Shown: positions 34,428 to 44,693 of the stretch, one piece after another
How positions within the stretch are numbered: position 1 is the first letter of the stretch
How the letters are laid out: each line of letters begins with the position of its first letter
NCBI RefSeq assembly: GCF_021028955.1
Contig: NZ_JAIWPE010000069.1
Location: 1-64,000, forward strand
Origin: Salipaludibacillus sp. CUR1
GTDB lineage: Bacteria > Bacillota > Bacilli > Bacillales > Salisediminibacteriaceae
Direction of reading: 5' to 3'
Length of the DNA: 64,000 bases
Translations under genes and position numbers: made by a program
The notes under the pieces: model-generated
What the model was told of the DNA's origin: nothing
Database searches by the model: none
Seen by the model: only the letters and a program-made list of their open reading frames with translations

Positions 34428-35954
34428 TTGGAATATGTAATTGAAATGAACAACATAAGGAAAGAATTCCCGGGTATTGTTGCCAATGACAATATTACAC
34501 TGCAAGTTAAACAAGGCGAAATTCATGCTCTTTTAGGTGAAAACGGAGCCGGTAAATCAACCTTGATGAACGTCTTGTTCGGTTTGTATCAGCCTGAAAA
34601 AGGCGAAATTAAGGTTCGGGGGAAAAAGGTGGACGTGACAGATCCTAACGTTGCGAATAACTTGGGGATCGGTATGGTACACCAGCATTTTATGCTCGTA
34701 CAGAACTTTACCGTTACTGAAAATATTATACTTGGCAGTGAACCTACGAATAAGGGGACAATCGATCACCGTAAAGCGGCCAAAGACGTAGCTGATATTT
34801 CAGACCAGTATGGTCTAAGGGTGGACCCAAAGGCAAAGATAGAAGAGATTTCTGTCGGAATGCAGCAGCGGGTGGAAATTCTTAAAACATTATACCGGGG
34901 CGCAGATATTCTTATTTTTGACGAACCGACAGCGGCTCTTACACCGCAAGAGATAAAAGAACTTATTCAAATTATGAAAAATTTAATTAAAGAAGGAAAA
35001 TCTATTATTTTAATCACACACAAATTAAAAGAAATTATGCAAGTGTGTGACAGGTGTACGGTTATCCGCCGCGGTAAAGGGATAGGGACGGTAAATGTAG
35101 CAGACTCCACTGAAAACAGCCTGGCTGAAATGATGGTAGGACGCGAGGTAAGCTTCGAAGTGGAAAAAGGAGCCGCCAAACCGAAAGATAATGTCCTTTC
35201 AATAAAAGACCTCCACGTAGAAGATGCAAGGGGAGTAAGTGTGGTTAACGGCCTGAACCTCGATATCCGGGCTGGTGAGATAGTCGGCGTGGCCGGTGTC
35301 GACGGCAATGGACAGACAGAATTAATTGAAGCTGTAACAGGTTTAAGGCAGGCTAAAAGCGGAACAATAAACGTTTCAGGGCAGGATGTGACGTCATTCA
35401 AACCGCGAAAAGTAACAGAGGCCGGCGTAGGGCACATTCCTCAGGACAGACACAAGCATGGCTTAGTTCTGGAGTTTACAGTAGGTGAAAACATTCTTCT
35501 GCAAACCTATTATCAGCAGCCATTTACCAAAAACGGGGTACTTAATTATCCTAAAATGTATGAAAAAGCCCGCAAATTAATTGAGGAATATGATGTGCGC
35601 ACACCTAATGAAAAAACCTTGGCCCGGTCTTTATCAGGCGGTAACCAGCAAAAAGCTATTATTGCCAGGGAAGTGGACCGTTCACCGGATCTTCTGATCG
35701 CGGCGCAGCCTACAAGGGGCCTGGATGTTGGCGCAATTGAATTCATTCACAAAAAGCTTATTGAAGAAAGAGATAAAGGCCGTGCTGTGATGCTCGTCTC
35801 ACTTGAATTGGACGAGGTATTAAACGTAAGCGACAGAATTGCCGTCATCTATGAAGGTGAAATTGTAGCTATTGTTGATGCAGATAAGACGGATGAAAAA
35901 GAGCTTGGGCTGCTTATGGCCGGAGGTAAACGGGAAGAAGGTGAGCCGATATGA
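34428..35954 (+). CDS. nupO: Nucleoside ABC transporter ATPase NupO
   Basis: 508 residues with two fused ABC domains. First Walker A GENGAGKST (37-45) and signature ISVGMQQR; second domain has the signature LSGGNQQK but a degenerate Walker A, as usual for this class. The TTG at 34428 is chosen: AGGAGTG is 6 bases upstream and the protein then begins EYVIEMNNIRK as in its B. subtilis homologue. Stop overlaps nupP by 4 bases. Confidence 0.93.
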   Translation: MEYVIEMNNIRKEFPGIVANDNITLQVKQGEIHALLGENGAGKSTLMNVLFGLYQPEKGEIKVRGKKVDVTDPNVANNLGIGMVHQHFMLVQNFTVTENIILGSEPTNKGTIDHRKAAKDVADISDQYGLRVDPKAKIEEISVGMQQRVEILKTLYRGADILIFDEPTAALTPQEIKELIQIMKNLIKEGKSIILITHKLKEIMQVCDRCTVIRRGKGIGTVNVADSTENSLAEMMVGREVSFEVEKGAAKPKDNVLSIKDLHVEDARGVSVVNGLNLDIRAGEIVGVAGVDGNGQTELIEAVTGLRQAKSGTINVSGQDVTSFKPRKVTEAGVGHIPQDRHKHGLVLEFTVGENILLQTYYQQPFTKNGVLNYPKMYEKARKLIEEYDVRTPNEKTLARSLSGGNQQKAIIAREVDRSPDLLIAAQPTRGLDVGAIEFIHKKLIEERDKGRAVMLVSLELDEVLNVSDRIAVIYEGEIVAIVDADKTDEKELGLLMAGGKREEGEPI

Positions 35955-37015
35955 TGAACAACATATTTAAAGGGAAACTATTCGGATTAGTGGTCCCTCT
36001 AATTGCTATCGGCTTTGGGTTCCTTGCTGGAGCGGTCATTATGCTGATCAGCGGAAATAACCCTATAAATGGTTATGTCGCACTGGTGCAAGGGGTCTTT
36101 GGGGATACGTATTATTTTGGAGAAACACTGCAGCGAATGACACCGCTAATTTTTTCAGGTTTGGCAGTAGCTTTTGCGTTCAGGACAGGCCTTTTGAATA
36201 TCGGGGTTGAAGGACAGTTAATTGTCGGGTGGTTTGTATCTGTATTGGTTGGTATTACTATAGAAGCACCGATGATTATCCACCTTCCCCTGGCTATTTT
36301 GGCTGGTGCACTGGCTGGTGCATTATGGGGGTTTGTTCCGGGTGTTTTAAAAGCACGCTTCCAGGTACACGAAGTAATCGTGACTATTATGATGAACTAT
36401 ATTGCGATGCATGTAGTTAACCATTTTATCCGAAACTATATGTTGGAATCGGGTCAAAGAACGGCCTTCATAAACGATACGGCGTCACTTTCTTCTGACT
36501 ATTTGTCTACTTTGACGAATTTTTCACGGCTTCACTGGGGATTTCTTATAGCAATTGCCGCCTGTGTCGTCATGTGGTTTATTTTATGGAAAACAAAAAA
36601 AGGATTCGAACTCAGATCTGTCGGCTATAACAAGCATGCTTCCTCATATGCCGGGATGAGTGTGAATATGAATATTATTTTATCCATGTCTGTCTCGGGC
36701 GCTTTTGCAGGAGCTGGAGGGGCTATGGTCGGTCTTGGAACATATAATTATGCGAATATCCTCCCATCTTTTACGAATTTAGGGTTTGATGGAATCGCTG
36801 TTGCTCTTTTAGGATCAAGTACGTCAATTGGTATTTTCCTGTCTGCATTCTTATTTGGCGGACTTAAAGAAGGTGCTAATAACATGCAGGGCCAAGCTGG
36901 AGTTGCTCCGGAGCTGGTAGAAATTATTATTGCATTAATTATTTTCTTTGTAGCTTCAAGCTATTTGATTCGCTGGATCTATAGCCGTGTGCAAAGCAAT
37001 AAGGAGGGGAAATAA
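35951..37015 (+). CDS. nupP: Nucleoside ABC transporter permease NupP
   Basis: 354 residues, about 9-10 membrane spans, BPD_transp_2 family (GLLNIGVEGQLIVGW, EVIVTIMMNYIAMHVV). Starts within the nupO stop (ATGA overlap), so it is translationally coupled. Forms the membrane channel with NupQ. Confidence 0.93.
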   Translation: MMNNIFKGKLFGLVVPLIAIGFGFLAGAVIMLISGNNPINGYVALVQGVFGDTYYFGETLQRMTPLIFSGLAVAFAFRTGLLNIGVEGQLIVGWFVSVLVGITIEAPMIIHLPLAILAGALAGALWGFVPGVLKARFQVHEVIVTIMMNYIAMHVVNHFIRNYMLESGQRTAFINDTASLSSDYLSTLTNFSRLHWGFLIAIAACVVMWFILWKTKKGFELRSVGYNKHASSYAGMSVNMNIILSMSVSGAFAGAGGAMVGLGTYNYANILPSFTNLGFDGIAVALLGSSTSIGIFLSAFLFGGLKEGANNMQGQAGVAPELVEIIIALIIFFVASSYLIRWIYSRVQSNKEGK

Positions 37016-37981
37016 ATGGATATGATTTTACCAATCCTTTATACCATTGTACCCGCTGCTCTGATTGCAGCTACCCCTCTGCTTCTGACAGCTATGGGTG
37101 GTTTGTTCAGTGAACGTTCCGGAGTAGTAAACATTGGTCTTGAAGGGCTTATGGTTATGGGAGCTTTCGCAGGGATTGTAGGAACGTTATTTTTTGAATC
37201 GCTTGGTTTTGGCGCCGCCTCTCCGTGGATGGGCATCCTGGTTGCCATTGTACTCGGTTCTATTTTCTCGCTGTTTCACGCTGTTGCCTCAATTTCCCTG
37301 AGGGCAGACCAGATTGTAAGTGGTGTTGCCCTTAACTTCCTTGCCGTAGGGCTGACGGTCTTTATTGTAAGAGAAGTGTTTGAACGCGGGCAGACAGATA
37401 CCATTTCAGCAAGGATTTTCAGAATTAATGTCCCTTTCTTAAGCGATATTCCTGTAATAGGACCAATGTTCTTTTCAAGGATTTATGTAACGACGTATAT
37501 CGCTTTCGCGCTGGCCATACTCGTATGGTATGTCGTTTTTAAAACGCCATTCGGTCTACGACTGCGTTCAGTAGGTGAACATCCAATGGCAGCAGACACG
37601 ATGGGTATTAAAGTTAACCGTATGCGTTATATCGGAGTTATGCTGAGTGGAGCGTTCGGCGGTATGGGTGGAGCCGTATATGCTATTACCACTGCTGGTA
37701 ACTTTGCCGGGGGAACGATTGTTGGACAAGGTTTTATGGCGTTAGCCGCCCTCATATTCGGAAAGTGGCATCCTTTTGGAGCTATGGGTGCGGCTGTATT
37801 CTTCGGGTTTGCCCAGGCCTTAAGTATCTCAGCCCAGCAGATTCCTGGTTTAGCAAATGTCCCTCAAGTATATATGCTTATATTACCTTATGTTTTAACC
37901 ATTCTGGCTCTTGCCGGATTTGTTGGTAAGGCTGAACCTCCAAAGGCTCTAAACCAGCCTTACGAAAAAGGCAGCCGGTAA
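37016..37981 (+). CDS. nupQ: Nucleoside ABC transporter permease NupQ
   Basis: 321 residues, second BPD_transp_2 permease (ERSGVVNIGLEGLMVMGAFA, LRADQIVSGVALNFLAVG). Starts directly after the nupP stop with AAGGAGGGG inside the nupP end. Followed by a strong terminator, closing nupNOPQ. Confidence 0.93.
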   Translation: MDMILPILYTIVPAALIAATPLLLTAMGGLFSERSGVVNIGLEGLMVMGAFAGIVGTLFFESLGFGAASPWMGILVAIVLGSIFSLFHAVASISLRADQIVSGVALNFLAVGLTVFIVREVFERGQTDTISARIFRINVPFLSDIPVIGPMFFSRIYVTTYIAFALAILVWYVVFKTPFGLRLRSVGEHPMAADTMGIKVNRMRYIGVMLSGAFGGMGGAVYAITTAGNFAGGTIVGQGFMALAALIFGKWHPFGAMGAAVFFGFAQALSISAQQIPGLANVPQVYMLILPYVLTILALAGFVGKAEPPKALNQPYEKGSR

Positions 37982-38009
37982 CAAACACCATCAGTTCCTT
38001 TCTGAAAGA

Positions 38010-38041
38010 AACGTACCAGCATCATGCTGGTACGTTTTTTT
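38010..38041 (+). terminator. Terminator of nupNOPQ
   Basis: AACGTACCAGCAT / ATGCTGGTACGTT stem followed by T-run. Confidence 0.92.
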
Positions 38042-38132
38042 ACACAGGTAAAATCGTTTGCTTTTTAGCACTAAATCCATTAGATTAAGTAAAGATATTC
38101 ATCACGATTGCTACCGGGAAAGGATGAACGCT

Positions 38133-39668
38133 ATGAGTCCGCTGGATATGTCCAAATTTGAAAAAAAAGTGATTATACGAAATATAAGGCACGAGGATAT
38201 AGATGATATTGTTAAGCTTTCTAAAATATGCTTTCCAAACATGGAGCCCTGGAAAAGGTCCCATCTTATGAGCCATTTGGAGATGTTCCCTGAAGGCCAG
38301 TTTTGCGTGGAGCTGGAAGGGGAAATTATCGGCTCGTGCTCGAGTTTAATTATTAACTTCGATGAGTATGATGACCAGCATACCTGGGATGAGATTACAG
38401 ATGAAGGTTATATTACGAATCATGATGATGAAGGGTACAATTTATATGGCATTGAGGTAGCGGTCCACCCCGACTACCGCCGTATGAAAATCGGCCGCCG
38501 CCTTTATGAAGCACGAAAAGAGCTGGCAAGAGAAAAAAACCTTAAAAGTATTATTATTGGGGGAAGAATTCCCAACTACAGAAAACATTCATCTGAATTA
38601 ACGCCTCGCCAATATGTCGAAGAAGTGATTCATCATAATATATTTGACCCTGTCCTAACTTTTCAAGTGATGAATGGTTTTACTTTAAAAAGAATTAACC
38701 AGAACTATTTAGTAGATGATGAAGCATCCATGAAGTATGCTACTTTAATGGAATGGAATAACGTAGATTACAGACCGACGACAAAACGCCATTTTAAAAC
38801 AGCGTTTCCGGTAAGAATATGCGCGATTCAATATATGATGAAAAAAATTAATTCTTTTGAGGAATTTGCCCAGCAGTGTGAATATTACGCAGATGTGGGA
38901 GCGAGTTATGCGTCTGATTTTGTTGTTTTTCCGGAAATTTTTACGACCCAGCTGCTCTCATTTATTGAGGAAAAGAGCCCCAGCCGGGCGATTCGCCGCT
39001 TAACAGATTTCACAGAGGACTACATTAATTTATTTACTGACCTGGCAATAAAATATAATGTTAATATTATCGGAGGCTCTCACTTTGTAGAAGAGGGCGG
39101 AAAGATTTATAACATCGCCTATTTGTTCCGGCGTGACGGTACCATTGAGAAGCAATATAAGATTCATATTACGCCTAATGAAAGGAAGTTCTGGGGGATA
39201 CATGGCGGTGACAAAGTGGAAGTCTTTGATACTGACTGCGGGAAAATTGCCATTCAGATTTGTTATGATATTGAATTTCCAGAGCTTGGCCGAATTGCTA
39301 CAGAGAAAGGTGCTAATATTATCTTTACGCCTTTCTGTACAGATGAGCGGCAAGGATATCTGCGAGTCCGTTATTGTGCACAGGCGAGAGCTGTGGAAAA
39401 CCAAGTCTACACAATGATTGCAGGTACTGTGGGGAACTTGACCCATGTGGAAAATATGGACATCCAGTATGCCCAGTCAGGAATATTCACCCCTTCTGAT
39501 TTTGCTTTTCCGAGAGACGGAATTGTTGGGGAATGCCATCCGAATATAGAAACCGTGGTCGTGGGAGATGTGGACCTTGAACTGTTAAGGCGCCATCGTA
39601 AATCAGGCAATGTCACACAATTGCGTGACAGAAGAAAAGACTTGTATGAAGTTTATTTTGACTGTTGA
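38133..39668 (+). CDS. yhcX: GNAT acetyltransferase-nitrilase fusion (YhcX)
   Basis: 511 residues. N-terminal GNAT domain (about 10-190; GIEVAVHPDYRRMKIGRRLYE binds acetyl-CoA), then a carbon-nitrogen hydrolase domain with the triad Glu268 (FPEIF), Lys343 (YKIHITP) and Cys377 (QICYDIEFPE). Very close to B. subtilis YhcX, of unestablished substrate. ATG 38133 is preferred, 8-9 bases after GGGAAAGG; ATG 38124 touches the site. Monocistronic. Confidence 0.93.
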   Translation: MSPLDMSKFEKKVIIRNIRHEDIDDIVKLSKICFPNMEPWKRSHLMSHLEMFPEGQFCVELEGEIIGSCSSLIINFDEYDDQHTWDEITDEGYITNHDDEGYNLYGIEVAVHPDYRRMKIGRRLYEARKELAREKNLKSIIIGGRIPNYRKHSSELTPRQYVEEVIHHNIFDPVLTFQVMNGFTLKRINQNYLVDDEASMKYATLMEWNNVDYRPTTKRHFKTAFPVRICAIQYMMKKINSFEEFAQQCEYYADVGASYASDFVVFPEIFTTQLLSFIEEKSPSRAIRRLTDFTEDYINLFTDLAIKYNVNIIGGSHFVEEGGKIYNIAYLFRRDGTIEKQYKIHITPNERKFWGIHGGDKVEVFDTDCGKIAIQICYDIEFPELGRIATEKGANIIFTPFCTDERQGYLRVRYCAQARAVENQVYTMIAGTVGNLTHVENMDIQYAQSGIFTPSDFAFPRDGIVGECHPNIETVVVGDVDLELLRRHRKSGNVTQLRDRRKDLYEVYFDC

Positions 39669-39669
39669 T

Positions 39670-39846
39670 TATAGATGATCAGACTGGGACAAAACCGGTG
39701 AATAAGAATGATACAACTTGTTGAATTTAGCTGAAGACAAGCCCCTGCGCAAGCGTCCGCCTGGCGGACTGACATCACACCTTTTCTCAAAAAGAAAGCC
39801 GACAAAATTCTTCCAAAATTTTGTTCGGCTTTCTTTGCCTTCCTGA
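39670..39846. repeat. Probable dispersed intergenic element with terminator
   Basis: Non-coding stretch with GACTGGGACAAAACCGG, an AAGCGTCCGCC/GGCGGAC-type hairpin (about 39751-39769) and a long stem at 39792-39833. Similar sequences recur between genes in many bacilli in my recollection, but only one copy is in this window. Confidence 0.35.
39792..39836 (+). terminator. Terminator of yhcX
   Basis: AGAAAGCCGACAAAAT / ATTTTGTTCGGCTTTCT long stem with one bulge, followed by TT. Confidence 0.7.
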
Positions 39847-39952
39847 AGACTTTCAGATTCTTATACTTTAGAAGTGAAGCTCAATATATACTTACCGATC
39901 CTCCCTTTATACAATAAGAGTATAGTTATATTTATTGAAAGGGGCATGCCTA

Positions 39953-42031
39953 ATGACTGAACCTGTAGTTTTCCCGCCTTTGAACGAGAAAGTACCCGGT
40001 CTGCTTCATGGTGCCGATTACAACCCTGAGCAATGGAAGGATTACCCTCATATTTTCGAAGAAGACTTGAAACTGATGAAAAAAGCAAAATGCAATGTGA
40101 TGTCTGTAGGTATTTTCTCATGGGTATCACTCGAACCGGAAGAAGGCCGTTTTACATTTGAGTGGATGGATGAGGTACTTGACCGGCTCTATAAGAATGG
40201 CGTATTCGTATTCCTGGCTACTCCGAGCGGTGCAAGGCCTGCATGGCTTTCCCAAAAATATCCCGAAGTTCTGCGAGTCACAGAGAGGAGGGTGCGTAAT
40301 CTGCATGGCTTAAGGCATAACCACTGTTACACCTCGCCAAAATACCGCGAAAAAGTATCAATTATTAATACTGAGCTGGCAGAAAGATATAGCTGGCATC
40401 CCGCGGTAATTGGATGGCATATTTCTAATGAGTATGGGGGTGAATGCCACTGTGATTATTGCCAGGATGCTTTCAGAGCATGGCTGAAAAACAAATACAA
40501 GTCGCTTGATAAGTTAAACCATGATTGGTGGACGGCATTTTGGAGCCATACATATACTGACTGGTCTCAAATTGAGTCACCATCGCCTCTGGGTGAAAGT
40601 ATGGTTCACGGGCTGAACCTTGATTGGAAAAGGTTTGTAACCGACCAGACAGTTGACTTTTTGAAGCATGAAGTGAAACCGCTCAGAGAAAAGAACCCGA
40701 AGATTCCAGTGACAACCAATTTTATGGGAGATTATGAAGGATTAAATTATTGGAAATTCAAAGATATCCTCGACATTATTTCGTGGGATGCTTATCCGGA
40801 CTGGCATGTCCCGCGGGATGGAAGCAAACTGGCAGCAAGAGTTGGCCTCTTGCACGATTTAAACCGCTCCTTTAAAGGCGGCCGGCCATTCATGCTTATG
40901 GAGAGCACGCCAAGCATGACTAACTGGCAAAGTTACAGTAAGCTTAAACGTCCTGGAATGCATCTTCTTTCCTCTATTCAGGCAATAGCTCATGGTTCTG
41001 ATACTGTCCAGTATTTCCAGTGGCGGAAAAGCAGGGGCTCCAGCGAAAAATTCCATGGAGCAGTCGTGGGTCACGATGGAACCGATAAAACAAGAGTGTT
41101 TAAAGAAGTACAGAAGACAGGGGAGACTCTGGAGAAACTTTCTGAAATAAGCGGGACAAGTGTGCAGCCTGAAGCAGCGATTATTTATGACTGGGAAAAC
41201 AGGTGGGCGTTAAAAGATGCCCAGGGGCCGAGAAATATCGGCATGCATTATGAAGAAACAATAGAAGAACATTACAGACCCTTCTGGGAAAAAGGAATTC
41301 CCGTTGATATTGTTGATATGGAAGCAGATTTTTCCCGGTATAAATTAGTGATTGCTCCAATGCTTTATATGATTAGGGCCGGTGCTTCGGACAAATTAGA
41401 AAAGTTTGTAAAAGATGGGGGCACCCTTGTGACCACTTATTGGTCAGGAATTGTTAATGAATCAGACCTCTGCTTCTTAGGAGGATTTCCTGGTCCCTTG
41501 AAAAATGTACTGGGGATTTACTCTGAAGAAATTGACAGTCTCGTAGACGGGGAAACGAATGCCGTACAATTTAAGACACCAAACCATTTAGGGCTTACAG
41601 GGAGCTATACTGCAAAAGAGCTCTGTGACCTCATTCATCTGGAGACAGCAGAAGCACTGGGAGCTTATTCGAATGATTTTTATGCGGGAGCCCCTGCGCT
41701 GACGGTAAACCAGTTTGGCAAAGGGAAAGCTTACTACGTTGCTTCCCGTAACAGCAGCCCGTTTCAGCTTGATTTTCTGTCTGCCGTCATATCAGAAACC
41801 GGTCTTAAACCGGTGCTTAAAGCTGATCTCCCTGCAGGAGTGAGTGCTCAGAAGCGGACAAACGGACAAGAAGAATTTATCTTTTTAATGAATTTCAATG
41901 AGACCGAAGTTTACATTCAACTATGTGGTGAAGCTAACGGATTAACAGACATGCTTTACGGTAAAAAGAGTCAGGAAAGAATCCTTCTTGAGCCTTATGG
42001 CTTTAAGGTTTTTAGAAAGGGGCTTTCATAG
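39953..42031 (+). CDS. GH42 beta-galactosidase
   Basis: 692 residues. TIM-barrel domain with acid/base Glu160 (SNEYGGEC) and nucleophile Glu317 (MLMESTPS), Cys cluster CHCDYC typical of the zinc-binding GH42 group, trimerisation domain (about 400-610) and C-terminal beta domain. No signal peptide, so it is intracellular and cleaves imported galactosides, like B. subtilis GanA/YesZ. ATG 39953 is 8 bases after AAAGGGG. Followed by its probable regulator and galM. Confidence 0.94.
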   Translation: MTEPVVFPPLNEKVPGLLHGADYNPEQWKDYPHIFEEDLKLMKKAKCNVMSVGIFSWVSLEPEEGRFTFEWMDEVLDRLYKNGVFVFLATPSGARPAWLSQKYPEVLRVTERRVRNLHGLRHNHCYTSPKYREKVSIINTELAERYSWHPAVIGWHISNEYGGECHCDYCQDAFRAWLKNKYKSLDKLNHDWWTAFWSHTYTDWSQIESPSPLGESMVHGLNLDWKRFVTDQTVDFLKHEVKPLREKNPKIPVTTNFMGDYEGLNYWKFKDILDIISWDAYPDWHVPRDGSKLAARVGLLHDLNRSFKGGRPFMLMESTPSMTNWQSYSKLKRPGMHLLSSIQAIAHGSDTVQYFQWRKSRGSSEKFHGAVVGHDGTDKTRVFKEVQKTGETLEKLSEISGTSVQPEAAIIYDWENRWALKDAQGPRNIGMHYEETIEEHYRPFWEKGIPVDIVDMEADFSRYKLVIAPMLYMIRAGASDKLEKFVKDGGTLVTTYWSGIVNESDLCFLGGFPGPLKNVLGIYSEEIDSLVDGETNAVQFKTPNHLGLTGSYTAKELCDLIHLETAEALGAYSNDFYAGAPALTVNQFGKGKAYYVASRNSSPFQLDFLSAVISETGLKPVLKADLPAGVSAQKRTNGQEEFIFLMNFNETEVYIQLCGEANGLTDMLYGKKSQERILLEPYGFKVFRKGLS

Positions 42032-42099
42032 GGGCGCTTCCCACCGGGACTGTTTTTGTGTAAAATAGACCTATTATAACTTTCAGGGAGGGAGAACAG

Positions 42100-42954
42100 G
42101 TGCCGGAAAATTTATTCAGCAGCCGAAGATATTCTTTTTCTGCACATGACAAGTCCCTCCCTCTGTTTATTGAAACCATCGGTTACAACTCACAGGAAAG
42201 TACTATTTCCAGGCCTGCGGGTTATCCGTATATTCATTGGCTGCAAACGGTTAGCGGGGAAGGGAACTTCCGGACAGGGTCTGAAATATTTACGCTTAAT
42301 GAAGGGGAGGGGATATTTTTGCCGGCTAACATTCCCCACCAATATGAGCCGGCTGGAAAACAATGGGCCACTGTTTATTTGACGTTTGGCGGGGGAGCAG
42401 CGGAATCGATTTTGCTCGGTTTGAAATTAAATCAGGCTGTAGTTTTAAAAGATACCAAAGACAATAAACTCCAAGAGACGCTCATGGACCTTATGGAAGG
42501 TATTAGTAAACAGCCAAGAGTTTTGCCTCTTGAAGTTTCAAGTCCCTTATATAATTTTTTAATTTTATTAAGAAAGTATGGGGAGTTTAATTTTCAACCT
42601 TCTCTCACGAGTAAAATGACCCGTCTCGAACCATTGATTGACTGGATGAATGCTTGTTACGGCCAAAATATCGGTCTGTTGGACATGGAACGAAAAGCAA
42701 GCATAAGCAGCCAGTATTTATCCAAACTATTTAAAGAAACAATGGGGACAAGCCCTTATTCCTATTTAGTTCAGGTCCGGATCAGGAAAGCGAAAGAATT
42801 TCTGATCAATGAGCCTGAACGGCCTTTGAAAGAAATCAGCCGGATGGCAGGCTTTGAAGATGTCAGCCATTTTATAGCTACTTTTCGCAAAAAAGAAGGA
42901 TTAACACCGGGACATTACCGGAAATTACATACAGAAACGAGGGAGTTAGAATGA
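42100..42954 (+). CDS. AraC-family regulator
   Basis: 284 residues. N-terminal cupin (about 20-140; FLPANIPHQYEP) for sugar sensing and a C-terminal double helix-turn-helix (about 185-280; SSQYLSKLFKETMGTSPYSY and AGFEDVSHFIATFRKKEG). GTG 42100 follows AGGGAGGGAG. Lies between the GH42 gene and galM and overlaps galM by 4 bases, so it is likely an autoregulated activator of this galactoside operon. Confidence 0.9.
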   Translation: MPENLFSSRRYSFSAHDKSLPLFIETIGYNSQESTISRPAGYPYIHWLQTVSGEGNFRTGSEIFTLNEGEGIFLPANIPHQYEPAGKQWATVYLTFGGGAAESILLGLKLNQAVVLKDTKDNKLQETLMDLMEGISKQPRVLPLEVSSPLYNFLILLRKYGEFNFQPSLTSKMTRLEPLIDWMNACYGQNIGLLDMERKASISSQYLSKLFKETMGTSPYSYLVQVRIRKAKEFLINEPERPLKEISRMAGFEDVSHFIATFRKKEGLTPGHYRKLHTETRELE

Positions 42955-43973
42955 AGAAAAAAGTTGCCAGCTTTAATGGCCAGGAAATTTTTTCTTACAC
43001 CATTGAAAACAGCCGGGGAGTATCTCTAACTGCAATAAATTACGGAGCAGCGATTATAGATCTGCTAGTCCCTGACCAAGATGGGAGAAAAGAAAATATA
43101 GTAATTAATTACAGTGACATCGCTGATTATGAAAATAATCCGCATTATTTAGGGGTAGTGGCAGGCCGTACAGCCGGAAGGACGGCGGAAGGGATACTCA
43201 ACTTTGACGGGCATTCTCTTCAACTGGACAAAAATGACGGGAATAATCACCTGCATGGAGGTTTTAAAGGACTGTCCAGAAAAATATGGAATGTGACTCA
43301 GGATCAAGCGAGACTGACATTTGAGTGTGTCAGCCCGGACGGTGAGGATGGTTATCCGGGTGAGGTATCTTTTAAAGTTATTTATGAGTTAACCGAAGAG
43401 AACAAGCTGGTTATTTCATACTGGGCTGAGCCGGATGAGAAGACACCAATTAATTTAACTAATCATACGTATTTTAACTTAAGCGGGGATAAGAAAACTA
43501 CTGTATTAGACCACATTTTACAGTTGTCCAGCAGTAAATTTTACGAATTAGCTCCAGACTCAATTCCGATTGGAATAACGGAGGTGGACAGGCACCCGGC
43601 ATTTGATTTCCGGGCAGGAAAGCCGATCAGGGAAGCAATTGAACAGGAAGATAAGCAGTTGGAAATTGTTAAAGGAGGTCTTGACCATCCCTTTTTATTA
43701 GATGAACAGCCAAAAGTAAAAGCACGGCTGAGTGATCCCCAATCCGGAAGAACGCTGGCTGTTGAAACAGAGGACCCTGCCATAGTTGTTTATTCAGGCA
43801 ATCAAATTGAACAAAAGCCTGGTTTAAACGGAAGTGATGGGACAAAGTATGACGGAATATGCCTTGAAACTCAAATGCCTCCAAACGAGACCGAAACCTA
43901 TCTGGTTGATAAAGGAGACATCTACGAAAAAAAGACAGTTTTCTCATTAGGTACAACTGACACAGAAATGTGA
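42951..43973 (+). CDS. galM: Aldose 1-epimerase (galactose mutarotase)
   Basis: 340 residues. GalM motifs NHLHGGFKG, TNHTYFNLSG (catalytic His) and GLDHPF are in order, with a C-terminal acidic region. Interconverts alpha and beta galactose or glucose released by the GH42 enzyme. ATGA overlap with araC shows coupling. No galK/galT/galE follow in this window. Confidence 0.92.
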   Translation: MKKKVASFNGQEIFSYTIENSRGVSLTAINYGAAIIDLLVPDQDGRKENIVINYSDIADYENNPHYLGVVAGRTAGRTAEGILNFDGHSLQLDKNDGNNHLHGGFKGLSRKIWNVTQDQARLTFECVSPDGEDGYPGEVSFKVIYELTEENKLVISYWAEPDEKTPINLTNHTYFNLSGDKKTTVLDHILQLSSSKFYELAPDSIPIGITEVDRHPAFDFRAGKPIREAIEQEDKQLEIVKGGLDHPFLLDEQPKVKARLSDPQSGRTLAVETEDPAIVVYSGNQIEQKPGLNGSDGTKYDGICLETQMPPNETETYLVDKGDIYEKKTVFSLGTTDTEM

Positions 43974-44040
43974 CCTTTTTTCTTCTGTGTTCTGCTATAA
44001 TATCTTTTACATGAGTTCACAGAAGAAAAAGGAGGTAACC

Positions 44041-44601
44041 ATGCATTTCTCAAACTCAATGATACTTCCAGCCATAAGGGACTTGAAGGATCTGGATAAA
44101 GTAGCACAAACAGATTACGAATACATCGTTCTATTAAATACTCATATCGGCCAGCTGAAAAGCCTCGTTAAGATGCTTCGCGACCACGATAAGAAAGTAT
44201 TGCTGCACGCAGATTTGGTTCAGGGGCTGAAAAGTGATGAGTACGGTGCCCAGTTTCTATGCAGGGACATCAGGCCGACAGGGTTAATATCAACGAGAAA
44301 GAATGTTTTGTTAACTGCCAAAAAAGCTAAGTTAATAACTGTCCAACGGTTGTTTCTTCTCGATTCGATCGCTTTGGAATCGAGCTATAATATGCTCGAA
44401 ACAATACAGCCTGACTGCATAGAAGTGCTCCCTGGCATTATTCCGCATATTATTGAGGAAATTTATGAAAAAACAAATACGCCAATAATAGCCGGGGGAC
44501 TCATCCGCACGGAAAAAGAAGTCCAGGCTGCGATTGATGCCGGGGCAACTGCTGTCACCACGTCCAATAAAGAGCTTTGGAACCGGGATCACGGACTTTA
44601 A
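44041..44601 (+). CDS. glpP: Glycerol uptake operon antiterminator GlpP
   Basis: 186 residues. Glycerol-3-phosphate-responsive RNA-binding antiterminator; conserved SMILPAIRDLKDLDKV, HADLVQGL and PIIAGGLIRTEKEV (phosphate-binding barrel end) are present. AAGGAGG is 5 bases before ATG 44041. It precedes glpFK, and both glpF and glpD have terminator leaders it would act on. Confidence 0.95.
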   Translation: MHFSNSMILPAIRDLKDLDKVAQTDYEYIVLLNTHIGQLKSLVKMLRDHDKKVLLHADLVQGLKSDEYGAQFLCRDIRPTGLISTRKNVLLTAKKAKLITVQRLFLLDSIALESSYNMLETIQPDCIEVLPGIIPHIIEEIYEKTNTPIIAGGLIRTEKEVQAAIDAGATAVTTSNKELWNRDHGL

Positions 44602-44643
44602 TAGAATATCAGATAATTAATTATTTTAATTATCTTAGCCTTG

Positions 44644-44672
44644 TTGACAGCGCTTACATTATTTGGTTTAAT
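44644..44672 (+). promoter_or_regulatory. glpF promoter with consensus cre box
   Basis: TTGACA (44644-44649), 17-base spacer, TTTAAT (44667-44672). TGACAGCGCTTACA (44645-44658) matches the cre consensus completely and covers the -35 box. Confidence 0.75.
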
Positions 44673-44693
44673 TATGGAGAAGTTAATAATTTT

